This document shows positions 51,538 to 62,200 of a DNA stretch of 64,000 nt, one piece after another; within the stretch, counting starts at the first letter, position 1, and each line of letters opens with the position of its first letter. The position numbers and the translations under genes were made by a program. Below the pieces are notes generated by a model. The model saw only the letters and a program-made list of their open reading frames with translations, had not been told where the DNA came from and ran no database searches. Source of the DNA: Apricaphanius iberus (taxonomy: Eukaryota; Chordata; Actinopteri; Cyprinodontiformes; Aphaniidae); NCBI GenBank assembly GCA_028564705.1, contig JAPXFQ010000189.1:1198501-1262500 (forward strand), written 5' to 3'.

Positions 51538-52333
51538 CAGGGGTTTTCAAAGTGTGAGGTAGGGTCCCTTCGGGGGAGCCTGGTGTTTCCTGGTGTTACG
51601 AGGCATTGCCTTTACTCAGGAGCAGGATCTTTTTGAGCAATAAAGATGTATGGAAGACCTCATGTGATGCTATGTTTGATGAGGAGAGAAAGAGATGAAA
51701 GGATACGTGGAGACAGGAGGATGGATACCTTGCTGTAGGTGCTACAGAGGCAGGTAAGGAATAAAAACAGACCTGCTTGAACCTAAGCACTAAATATGAC
51801 GCATTATTTATATTAAAAGTCCTGTATGTCATAGTGCGTTTGTTTTTTGCTTTTTCAGGAGAAAAGCAGGCAGAAAACGACTAAAAATGAAAGAACTCCA
51901 CAGATTTTTTTGTTACTTTTAACTTATATTTAAAGTATTATTTCGTAGAACTGTTTTGTGTTGTTTTGCAACACAATTTGTTTTTTTGTTTGTGTGTTGT
52001 TGGGGGCGTTTTTTTTGGGGGGGGGGGTGGTAAAATTCAAAGCTGATGAATCAGTCTACTTTAGTGTTAACATTTTAGCGTGCTAAATGTGCTAAACACA
52101 TTGAAAATGAAGGAAAAATAGGTGCTACTTCAAATTTTGACAAATGTGTGTGTGTTTGTGTGTGTTGCGGGGGGGATTAAAGAACGAATGGAAATTCATA
52201 AATCTTTTTTTGTAACTAAAATTAAAATTGACCTACATTTTTTTCCAACTGTCTTTTTGAGGCAGGATGTGGTACTTGAAAATCTGCTACTAAAGTGGTG
52301 TGGGACTCAATGTAAAAAGTCTCAGAACCACTG
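51538..52333. mobile_element. hAT-type non-autonomous element
   Basis: The left end CAGGGGTTTTCAAAGTGTGA and the right end AAAAAGTCTCAGAACCACTG form an imperfect inverted repeat of the family reading 'cagtggttc(cc/tc)aaact'. The element is about 800 bp with a T/G-rich interior and no transposase. The 8 bp next to each end agree only partly (GGTTAAGA and GGCTACAC). Confidence 0.6.
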
Positions 52334-54706
52334 GGCTACACAGCTGCCATGTTTGCATTATTTGATTTTAATTACATTTCTTTATAAACCTTTCAAAATG
52401 TAGGTAAAATGACAGCTTTTGAAGAATATTCGTAGTTTTTACAAGGTATTTTAGCAAACATATGTTTTTTACACAAATCACTTTACAATCTAAACAACAC
52501 TGCCAACCATCAGGATCAATGATGCCCAACGTCATATCAAAGCATTTTTCAAAGAGTGGATGGTGATGCTGCAGGCAGGAAGGACCTCCAGTAGCAGTCA
52601 GACTTAGAACAAATCTGATGAGGCCTCTGACTTAAGACTCTTGCTGTGTGACAGTCTCAAGATGGTGATTCATGCCAACCGCTCAACTTCCAGGCAGCGA
52701 AGACGATATTCCACAGGAACATCTTCTGGGTGACACCAGTTGTTAGCAAACACTGCTGCTAACCCACATCATTTGCTTTTGCCACTCCTCTTTAAATCTC
52801 TTTCTGGCTGTATGGTTAGGAAGCAAGGCAGAGAGAGGTTGGGGGGTTGGGGATATGATCCCTGCCAAATATGATGGATGGAAGATATGGTTTGAACTTC
52901 CATTTCTCCTATTCCATTTTTAGTTATCTCTATATCATATTCTATAAGAAAATATAAAATAACCAACTCTGAATGAAGTAAAGCAAACATGTCTGGGTTG
53001 CTTTTTTTGACTCCAGAAGATGGTTCGAAAGGACTTGCAACACCTGCATGGGTAACAGGGCCTCCTAATAACTATCCACTGTCCTCCAACTATGTGTGAT
53101 TTCTAAAGCCATTTTTTAAAAACAGACAAAAGAACCATAATCACGTGTTGTTTGATGCAAAAAAATTTAAGACGGGCAGAATGTGATGCCCTAACTTGCA
53201 TGCAAACGAGTTGGATTGTATTCAGTTGAACTCATATTCTATATAATATTAAAATTTGGTGCAATTTAAACAAAAGGAATTGGTGCGAAAGAATAGCAGT
53301 AAATAAAGACGACACCTGTACACTGATTTAACCGGTTGCTACATGCTCACGTATGCACATGCTGAGACAGAATACTTTCATTTCCATGTTCGACAGAGTA
53401 CCCCCCCCCCACCCCCGCCAGAGGGCCAGCAAAAGCTACCCTATATTTAAACAGATGACACAAGTTGCATTCCAGATGTACAGTGCTATCTTTGTGTTTC
53501 GCTCTATAGAAATGCACTGGAGAGGTGAAGGAGCGAGCAAAAGAGGAAGAGGGCTACGTTCACTCAATTGGGGGGGGGGGGGGGGGCAGTGCACAGCTGC
53601 TTAACTAACTAATGCCACCCACCACCACCACCGCCCCAGATACAGAAAAGCAGAGCATGGCGGCTGACTGACAGAAGCAGGCAGAGCTACAAAAGGTGAA
53701 AATGGATTTGTTCATTTCAAGAATAATTTGTTTAACCGGGCGGCTCTCTGTGTTAATGAGTAACAGGCGTAATCTGTCACACCGCAATCAGAATTAGGCC
53801 TCAGATTAGCGGTTATTGCATAAAAAAAACTGAAGTCAGTCATATGGTTTTTTTGTTTGTTTTTTTTTTAAAAGGAGGTCCAAAGCAGACTTTACTGCAG
53901 CTGCTACACCCAAACGTAGTTCACAGTGCCACCAGGGAGTCAAAGCTCCCTTTACACTAGTTTAAAATCTGATTAGAAACACATCCCGTGATCTGATTTT
54001 TTTTTTTTTTTTTATGTCTCTGCTGCGTTTCGAGCAGCCAAACAGATCAGAGACGTGCTGACATCATCAGCATTAGACAATTGACAATTAAGCCCCACAT
54101 ACTTTATTACTAACCAAAAACACACACACATCCTCTTTAATATTTACTGCACAAATATTTTTTTCCCCTTCATTCACTGGGCGCTAACAAAACCTCGACT
54201 GTACTAACGCCCCCACCCTCCATCCTCCACCCCTTCTTCCTCTCCTCCTCACCGTCCCTACATCTGCGATTCATTGACTTTACAATTTACCACATGTCGA
54301 GATGGGAGAAGAAGTCGAGCCTCGAACTGAATCACGGTGCAAATATGCGAGTGATTTATTGTTTTTAAAAAATAAAATAAAAAAAACACAGCAGATTTAG
54401 AGCAACTGCACTTTTTTTTTTCTTCCTAATCCTTACTCCTATTGGCAGACCATGAACAATTACCGTTTGGACTAATTAAGCTCTGAGAATGTTGCTGCGC
54501 ACCGCTAATGTCAAGCAGACCCCAATTTCAGTTTAATGGTGCCAAACTTTGCTTCCCAGCTCCCTCCCACTTCCAGCTCTCCAACTTAACTCCTTAAATC
54601 CAAAGCAGATTGGACTTTTTATGGCTGTTTAGGTCGAAGAAAATACAAAAAAAATAAAAAAATAAGAACCTTTTCTCTCTTTTTTTTTACTCACACATAC
54701 TAGGGA

Positions 54707-54728
54707 GAGAGAGAGAGAGAGAGAGAGA
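54707..54728. repeat. GA microsatellite
   Basis: This short pure GA run is followed by GGTGG/G-rich simple sequence. Confidence 0.93.
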
Positions 54729-55780
54729 CGGGAGGTGGTGGTGGGGGGGTGGGGGTCGGAGAGCGGGAGCCGCTTCCGCCATACTTTGTAAACAAAAGTG
54801 ATTTGCAAGACAAAAGGAGCGCAACCTTCCCGAGTAAATTCTGCAGCTCGAAGGGGGGGGGGGGGGGGTCCCAGCAGCAACATCGTGCCATAAAAAAATA
54901 AAGAAAGAAAAAATGCCCAGCGGACCCCAATTAGGCCCGATTAACATGTAAAGCCAATTTGATAAGGTGTGGGCCCTATCCTCTCAAATCCGCATTAGAA
55001 CACATCTTTTCCTTCTCGTCGCGGCCGAACATTCCATTCACAGCAGCCAAACACACATAATCCATATGATATGCCATTGTTATGCTTATGTTGCTCACGT
55101 GTCGTTGGAAAGATACGGTCTGTTGTCGCTTCATTACAGATAAGGCCACAGCAATACATGCGGCACAAAAGGAGGTGTCGCGTTCGTTTAGAATTATGTT
55201 ATTTCCTATTGGAAGAAAATTAGTAGGGGTGAGTTGGCATGGATTTTTAAAAAAAAAAAAGAAGAAAAAGAAGGGTTTTCTTTTATTTTAGGTAGCGTCA
55301 GTCCCCCTTCCATTATTTTGCCCCGCCTGTTACTCATACCTTTATAAACAAATCGTATTTACATGTTGAACTTAAACGCCCCCCCCCCCCAAATAAAAGT
55401 CTCAATGGGCATGGAGAAATACGGGAGGCCAAGAGTGGCGTTAAATATTTTAAAATTCATCAGTTCGAGAAGCACTAAAAACAACAAAAAAAAGAGTGGG
55501 GTGGATTTACGCCCCAAAGCCAAAGAGCCGGTCACCCAGAACTCCAATCCTTCCCTCCCCGGGACTGGCCGTCTCCAGACCTGTTGAGTTGTGAGGTTAG
55601 CCCACAGCGCCGGAGTTAAACCGCCAGATTCTTCTTTTTCTTCTGTTCTCCCCTACAAGCCCCCGCGTTAGCAACGGCAGGAAACAAAAGGTGAACTCGA
55701 AAGGAGATGGAAAACCCGGGGTTGAACTTGGCAGGCCACTTCCTCAATTCAACCTGCACCCAGTGATTCAGCAAGCCTTT

Positions 55781-55819
55781 GTGTGTGTGTGCGTGTGTGT
55801 GCGTGTGTGTGTGTGTGTG
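55781..55819. repeat. GT microsatellite with GC interruptions
   Basis: This is a GT dinucleotide run interrupted by GCGT units. The His/Thr-repetitive frame over it is an artefact. Confidence 0.95.
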
Positions 55820-57639
55820 GTGGTGGGTGTTTAATGGAGGAGGGGATACTACAGGGAGGGGGAGAGGAGGAGAGCTTTTAAAGCCCGGGCACAGCTTCAT
55901 GTCAAATTGCTTAAATGATACTAAATTGTGAGCCTCCTCGGATTTAGGTGGTAGGAAAAACAAATTCTCGCCGGTTATGGCTCCCAGAAGTCAGACGGCC
56001 TCACGCGGGAATTCTTTCCCGCCTCTTAAGTCACGCAAGCACAGAAATAACACAAACAACTTAAGGTGTCCAAACCGATTAGGAGAAATACCATCTGATG
56101 GATTTGGGGCGGGGATATTTCTAATTTCCAATGAAAACATCCTTATAAACAATTTCTATGATTTAACTATATTCCGAAAATTACCATTTCAGAGGAAACT
56201 GAAAAAGAATAAGAAAAAAAAAACATTGAGAAGCTCCGACAGCCTCATTCTAACAACACCGGCAGTCATATTCGGGCCCCAAAGTGACATGTTAGGGAAC
56301 AAGACAGCTAATCAATGTCCAGGTGAATTATTTATCCCGGCTTTAAATTTAATAGATTTATATTACAGCCACCACCGACTTCAAACGCTCTGAAAAAGCT
56401 CGGACACACAGGGCGCCGCGGAAAGACTGGGCTGAGAAGAGGCGTTACAGTAGGAGCCAAAAAATAGAAATAAATAATACCAGTCATTTTCAGGTGCGCT
56501 CGTTGTGACTATCGGGTTTTAATGTCGGGCCGTTGCTTGCAAATAACTGGCTCCTCGGTTTAGGTTTGGCATGATGACATATCGGGTAATAAATCACAGC
56601 AGCGGATTAGAAAACAACACAACAAATTAACAAAAAAAATCTCAACTAAAACAAACACACCCTTTCTTTTTGTCAGGTGTTGAAAACACGGATTTAAGGG
56701 CATGATGAGGAGAGGAACGGTGGAGGAGGATCTCTTAAGACGTAACACAAAATTTACTGTTTTATCAAACTGTTGCATGATGTAAGCAAGCGCTCAGCAG
56801 GCTGCAGGACACATTGCTGTAATATTCATAAAAGGGGGGGGGGGGGGGAACGTGCTATTGAAACAAGGAAGTCCTTCACTTCAAAATCAGGCTTGTCATT
56901 GTGAATGCGAGGTTGTGTCAGAGCCCGACGATGAGAGTAACGAGTGACTAATTCCACATACCAGCCGGCAGCATTAACGTGCCTGACAAAATGTGCTCTC
57001 CTGTGCAGAAGAAACACACACACACACTCGCATAAAGAGAGATGAAGACTTAGTGGGCAGTCTCACGTGAAACAACAGGCAGAAATTGTGTCAAACACAA
57101 AATAAAGCATCATGTGCGACGGTGCAAGTTCATTTTTCAATGCGTGCACAATAAAACCAAAAACATAGAGGTAACAAAAATCTGCTTAGGAGTTGTGGGT
57201 CGAATTTCCTACTGCCTGGTCTTTGCCTTAACTTTGTAAAATGAGATGACGAGTCCTAAAGCGCAGAGACGGTTTAAAAAAAAAAAAGAAAATAAATGAT
57301 GCGCTTATGGTTTGCTTCTGTCCCCGTGGGACCAGCAGAGCTAAATGAGTGAGGGTGCATAATTAGAACAGCGCTGACTGTGTCAAAATAAATAACATGA
57401 GTTTGTTTAGTAACAAAGCTTTAAATGATTCCGGATTTATTTATTTTTTTTAAATGGAAAAAGGAAAGAGGATTCCTTTTGGGAAGCAAAGGTAGAAGCA
57501 TGCAAAACAGAGAAATCACTTGAATAAATCACAACCCAAACAGAATCTTTGCATTAAATACTAAAATTTTACTCAGTAGGGAAAACAACTTTTTTTTCCA
57601 GAGGTGCATGCATGCAACTTAAAAAAATTAATTTGATCT

Positions 57640-57670
57640 ATGCAAATCCCTTACGAAAGCTAATTTGCAT
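57640..57670. promoter_or_regulatory. inverted pair of POU octamer motifs
   Basis: A perfect ATGCAAAT is at 57640-57647 and its reverse complement ATTTGCAT at 57663-57670, with 15 bp between. The octamer is the known binding site of POU/OCT factors. Function here is inferred only. Confidence 0.5.
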
Positions 57671-58178
57671 ATTTGTCGCTTTTTTTAAAAACGGTGTTCA
57701 GTGTGTCAGAGAGCTGGTGCAAAAGTGCAGCTCCCTGTAGTGGAAATAAAAAAGGGCATTTTTGATGAGGCCATGCAAACACAAATCAGTTGCATTATTT
57801 ACAGGGGGGATGATAACGCCTGGTTTTAATTTAGCAGGTTCTAATATTATTATTAAAAAACAAATAGAAAAAAATACCGTATATTTACTCAATTTTCCCA
57901 TAACCATTTATGATTAATATGGGTGATTTTTTTTTTTTATTCAATAGCTTCGTTAGCATGTTAGCTTCCCTGTTCAGGAGCGCGGTAATGTACACTTCAG
58001 GAGGAGTTGGAAAACTTGATTCCCATAATTTTTTTCCCCCCTTTTTTTTTCTTTTGGGGCATTTTCTGTACAACAACTCTGCTTTGGAGCCTCGCTTGTG
58101 CCTGTGTGTGTGTGAGGAGTGTGTGAGGAACAGTGTGTGTGTGTGCAGATATCCAGCTGGTAAAATAAGTGAACTTAC

Positions 58179-58303
58179 TGTGCGTGCTGTCGGAGAAAGT
58201 GATCCGTTGGGGAGGTAGGGGCTGGTGAGATCGGGGATCATTATAAACGGATAGCCCGGGTACGGTGGGCTCTTGAACAGCCCTCCATCTTGCCTTTTCG
58301 CAG
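58179..58303 (-). CDS. tcf7l2: tcf7l2 coding exon 3
   Basis: The 125-nt exon completes an Ala codon and adds 41 residues: [10 protein letters not shown], then [30 protein letters not shown] and T. The acceptor follows ATGTTAG, and the donor is ACA|GTAAGT (phase 0). The Pro/Tyr-rich block is highly conserved across TCF7L1 and TCF7L2. The exon is separated from exon 2 by a 216-bp intron and from the next recognised exon by 41 kb. A nearby in-frame ATG just inside the intron is part of the splice acceptor region and not a start. Confidence 0.95.
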
Positions 58304-58519
58304 CTAACATGGCGGGGGAGAGGGGTGGAGGGGGGAAGAAGAGGAAAACTTTTAATAAACTGGCCTTGGAATTTGTTTTGTTTCATTATTGCTGGAAATT
58401 GTATTAGAGGAAGAAAGCTGGAGAAGACTCCTTCCTCTGTCAGAAACAAATAATGTCATGATTGAGGAAAAAAAAAAGAAAAGAAAAATAAAGATAGGAG
58501 ATTAAAGCAAGAAACTCAC
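58304..58519 (-). other. tcf7l2: tcf7l2 intron 2
   Basis: This short 216-bp intron has donor GTGAGT. Its 5' part is A/T-rich, with a run of A on the plus strand at 58469-58490. The 3' part is C/T-rich on the coding strand, as expected before an acceptor. No other feature is seen. Confidence 0.88.
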
Positions 58520-58586
58520 CCTCTTCTAAACTTTCCCTTGTTTTGTCTCTGAAAGTTTCAGATCTAGGCGGAGGCCGTCTTTCCGC
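58520..58586 (-). CDS. tcf7l2: tcf7l2 coding exon 2
   Basis: The 67-nt exon encodes AERRPPPRSETFRDKTRESL followed by EE, plus one base of the next codon (phase 1). The acceptor is TTTCAAG preceded by a T-rich tract, and the donor is GTGAGT. The segment is the Arg/Pro- and Ser-rich linker after the beta-catenin-binding domain, with no folded domain. It is too short to show as a long open frame and was found by continuing the TCF7L2 reading across the 145-bp intron. Thr at two positions where I recall Ser in the human protein is a conservative change. Confidence 0.94.
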
Positions 58587-58731
58587 CTTGAAATACAACG
58601 AAACACAAAGATTGCGTTAAAGTTATGGAGGGCTTTCACGGTGAACTCTACCAAAGTGTGTTAAGAAATGTAGGCCACCCCCTCAACAACATGTAATGCG
58701 AATTTAACGGAGCCGATCGATCCGAACTTAC
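58587..58731 (-). other. tcf7l2: tcf7l2 intron 1
   Basis: This short 145-bp intron lies between exons 1 and 2, with donor GTAAGT and acceptor TTTCAAG. No other feature is seen. Confidence 0.9.
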
Positions 58732-58920
58732 CTCCGAGTCCGAAGAGCTATTCTGATTCGTTTCCGACTCGTTTACGAGCGAAGATTTGACGTCTGCTAA
58801 ATCCCTTTCTGCCGACGAGTTCTCCGAGATTTTCTCCTCTTGCTCCCCTTCGTCTTTGAAGGAAATCATCTCATCGTTTGCGCCCAGATCGTCCCCTCCA
58901 CCGCCGTTGAGCTGCGGCAT
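58732..58920 (-). CDS. tcf7l2: tcf7l2 coding exon 1: beta-catenin-binding domain
   Basis: The exon has 63 codons, beginning [16 protein letters not shown] and ending SSSDSE, then donor GTAAGT. This is the beta-catenin-binding domain of TCF/LEF factors. Asp16, Glu24 and Glu29 (the acidic extended strand) and Leu41, Val44 and Leu48 (the amphipathic helix, LADVKSSLV) are all present. These are residues known from the family to contact beta-catenin, so binding should be intact. The start is set by the conserved MPQL and has A at -3. The frame stays open upstream but contains no ATG in the stretch I followed (to about 59030), so I reject an N-terminal extension. The exon ends in phase 0. Confidence 0.97.
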
Positions 58921-59290
58921 TTTCCCCCGAGCAGAAGAATCGTTCTCGGGTCGAAAAAAACCACCGAAAAGTTTCAAACCCTTGATCTCTGCGAGCTCGG
59001 AAGTCCGAGACTCTAAGTTTTGGAGGGGTTTTTTTTCTTTTAAAAAGAGAGGGTCTTCGTATTCGCGTTTTCCAAAAGCTATGGTATATAAAACTCAAAA
59101 ACACAAGGGGGGGAAAAAGAAGGGGGAAAAATGTTGGCAGAAAAATGGGGAAGCCGGAGAAGGAGCCGAACCGCTCGGATTGAGTGAGTTGAAGTTGGTC
59201 GGAGTGGTTTTCAGTTCAAAGGCGGCGCTGATTGACAGATAGAGAGGGATGGAAATAGAGAGAGTCTGGATTCGGGATTATTGACAGGGA
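58921..59290 (-). promoter_or_regulatory. tcf7l2: tcf7l2 5' UTR and proximal promoter (inferred)
   Basis: This is the DNA immediately upstream of the conserved start. The first 100 bp is CpG-containing and the next 200 bp is purine-rich on the plus strand. A perfect TGATTGACAG (PBX-MEIS/PREP-type site) lies at 59229-59238, and a related TTATTGACAG at 59279. A TATATAAA string at 59085-59092 reads in the plus direction, so it is not an obvious TATA box for tcf7l2. The transcription start cannot be placed from sequence alone. Confidence 0.5.
59229..59238 (+). promoter_or_regulatory. PBX-MEIS/PREP consensus site
   Basis: This is a perfect TGATTGACAG, the known composite site for PBX with MEIS/PREP, about 310 bp upstream of the tcf7l2 start codon. 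A single short motif can occur by chance. Confidence 0.45.
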
Positions 59291-62200
59291 GAAACACACA
59301 AGAAACTAATGAGATTCAAACAGGGAGGGACTTGAAGTGACGTTTTCATAAATAGGAGGAAAAAAAGAGGGGGAGAGAGAGAGAGAGGGACTGCTGGTTG
59401 GAGGAAGCCGGTTGCAGCGAAAAAAGCATGTGAGGAGTGAAAATGCCAGTTTGGGAGTGGGACAGTGGTGGGGAAATAGCAGGAACATATATGATTTGTT
59501 TGCAAATGTGGACTAAACGCTGACACTCTTTTTGTGGGGAGACGCAATGAAAGAAGCAATGAAAGCAAGGTACTTTTTATGGAGCTTCAAAAGTGCCAAA
59601 ACTCAATAAAGAAACATACCAATTAAACGACTGAATGCTTAAGTGCCGTGTTATTTTTTGAAAGTGGCGGTGTGGTTCACCACACAGGGCGGCAGACCAT
59701 TAGGGGAGGCACAAGCCCACCCCCAAAAAAGACAACATTGTTGATGAAATCTCAGGCTTTTGATGATTGCGAATCTGTTCTAAGGAGATTTATCAAGATC
59801 TCGAGGAAGAGTTTGTTTAATATGTAATAAAACCTCAAATTTCAAAATCAAAAATGGCTGACTTCCTGTGGGGATTAGGGTATGAATTCAATATTTTTTT
59901 TATTGCACCTGGTAGGTTGTAAATATGATTTTTTATTTTAAATCACAGTTAATTTAAAGGAAATTCCCTGTTTTTCTGATCACCACACAGCTGTACACCT
60001 CTCATTATTGTGCACACTGTTAGAAAGCTGTCCTAATTATGACATGACAGTTCAAATGTGATTACATTTCAGAAGAGACTGAGCCATAAAAAATATGGAG
60101 ATCCAAAAGTACCATAAATATAGATGAAAAAAACCAATCAATAATTACACACACTTAACATTATTCATTTACGCATTTTAATCACATAGTTTATTAAATA
60201 AAAATTTAAATAAATAATTTGATTATAAACATGTGTTTTATTTAAAAATAATGTGTAGTTGTTTCATTTTTTTTTTTGAAGATTGTCTGCATATGGAGCT
60301 CTAAAAGTGGAAAATGTTTTAAAATTAAATAAATCACCGATTTTGTGAATATAAATGATTATTTGCATTTAATAAAAATGTTATATACAAATTACATATT
60401 AGACATGTATTTACCTGAGTTTTCATGGAAATAATATTAGTTATATTTTGAATTCATGATTGTATTTAATGTAGATAAAGCTTACAGTGGCAGTAACCCT
60501 GGGCCCAGTATTTTTCTACTATTTTGTTGTTGCTGTTGTTTCTGTTTCTCACTGGCTGTTTTTTACATGTTATAAAAACACAGCAACTAGTAGCAATTAT
60601 TATGGGGTAAGTTTTTTTTTTTTTCATTTTATTATCTTTCATTTGATGGTCTATGGTTCTTACGTTCTGTTATATTTAAATTGAATGACAGACATAAAAT
60701 CAACCTTAAATGATATTCCTCAAGCTTCTCTTTTTATTTCTGGTGTTTTTCCAGTAACTATGTTGCATCATCACAGACAGGTTTGGAGTTGGCTAGTTAC
60801 TATGACGCTTTTTGCTTTTCTGATTCACTGAAGGGATTTCTTGCAGTGCCAAAAAAAGACAGATACAAAGATTAGAGTAGAAAAGAAATCTGTTGTCATG
60901 TAAACAAGACTTACAGTAACGTGTACTTAACCATCAGTATGTTGTATTTTGCATCGGTAAGACACCTCAGCTGGCTCCAGCCCATGACCCCACATTCTCC
61001 TAAGTCTGGCCCTGGGTAAGCCTTACGCGTCAAAACTGGTGGGCAGGGCTAACACTGCTCTAAACAATATGACTGGTCGTAAAATTACCTGCCTTGCAGG
61101 TAATCCAATGAGATGTCAGTTAAAATGATTTGCTGATCCACTGCAGCAAGAATAGCGTAAGGAACTAATTAAACAATGCTTTAACATACAGCTTTAAATG
61201 TTTTAAATGTCTTTAAATGATTAATAACATTTTCATCAATTTTCATTAGTACTTCATTATTTGTGATTTTATTTTGGTTATTATATTTGTTATTACATTT
61301 TAATAATTATAAATGAATGTCTTTGACATTGTGACACTTTTGGCAAATGACCTTTGTAAGGTAATCAGTTTATTACCACCTTGTCAAGTCACATGTTAAC
61401 CAAATTGAATATTATAGCTTAATTTGAATTATTTTTCTCCCCAATAGCAATCCCACTTTTCCCATCTTTCCTTTTTCTTATGCCCACTAAACACTCAAGG
61501 CATATATCATAAGCAGAATTACCCTGAACTGTTTTTAGCATTATCATTTTATCTGCTTTGTCAGCTCCTTAGATCTATTTTTCATTATATTGGCTAATGT
61601 TTCCTTAGATCTATTTTTTGGGATGGAGGGTGTTATTGCATCCTACTTTCTTGACAGGTGTGATGTCCTCTGGGACGCACCTGAATTCCTTACTGGCAGC
61701 AGAAGACTGAGCTGGGTTTTTTTATTATTATTTCCTTTATTTTTCCTCTCGTTTTTCTTTTTCTTTTCTTTTTTCCTCCCTCAGCAGCAGCCAGTCTGGA
61801 CACAAATATCAGACTCAGATTTGGATGCTCCATTTTCGCATCTTATTTTAGTCCAGATGAACCTTTTACAAGATACAAAAGAGAAATTTTGAACTGAAGG
61901 TTTGCTACTATTAGAAATAAACAATGTTTTCTTTGGTTTGTTTTTTTAAATGTGTTATTAAATGTAGCCAGGGCGTATAATATTTTATGTATCAAATAAA
62001 GAGATAGGGCAAACGTTTATTTAAAAAACAGGAATTTTGTTAAATAGCTATTTTAAAAATAGCTTATTATTATCTGAAATATATATTAAAATTAATAATA
62101 GAATCCATTCCTGCGTTCCCTGATAGCTGGTGGTATATATCAGTGATGAGCTCAGCAGCTGCGAGTCAGTTGCCTTATCTGATCAGTTGGGAAAATTCGG

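Larger units (their letters stand above)
52334..58178. other. tcf7l2 intron 3, part next to exon 3; no gene seen
   Basis: The stretch contains G17 at 53570-53586, a GA run at 54707-54728, G16 at 54853-54868, a GT run at 55781-55819, G15 at 56834-56848 and an inverted octamer pair at 57640-57670. 54440-55080 and 55970-57700 are largely non-repetitive and may be regulatory. The 138-codon plus frame at 55977-56393 has no domain and AT-rich, Lys/Asn-rich composition, so I do not call it a gene. Confidence 0.45.
16894..58920 (-). other. tcf7l2: tcf7l2 gene, 5' part (4 coding exons, start codon to fourth exon)
   Basis: Transcription factor 7-like 2 (TCF4) is the nuclear HMG-box partner of beta-catenin that switches Wnt target genes on or off. 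The four exons seen here total 483 nt (189+67+125+102) and encode 161 residues with no stop. Phases match (0, 1, 0, 0) and every junction has GT/AG. The encoded part is the N-terminal beta-catenin-binding domain followed by the start of the central regulatory region. The HMG DNA-binding box is not in this window and should lie left of base 1. The YLQMKW exon and the DGGLFK and YPFIMIPDL motifs exclude LEF1, and the N-terminus without a long glycine run argues against TCF7L1. Introns are 145 bp, 216 bp and 41183 bp. Met18 and Ile31 differ from my recollection of the human protein and fit a fish orthologue. Confidence 0.95.

Noticed and set aside
51530..52341. 8-bp target-site duplication of the hAT-type element
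   Set aside because: The flanks GGTTAAGA and GGCTACAC agree at only about half the positions, so I do not claim a duplication.
55977..56393. 138-codon plus frame near exon 3
   Set aside because: Lys/Asn-rich text from AT-rich DNA, with no family similarity or splice support.
58921..59104. N-terminal extension of tcf7l2 upstream of MPQL
   Set aside because: The frame is open, but there is no upstream ATG in it in the stretch I followed. The apparent start of that frame is a TTG. MPQL is the conserved start with A at -3.
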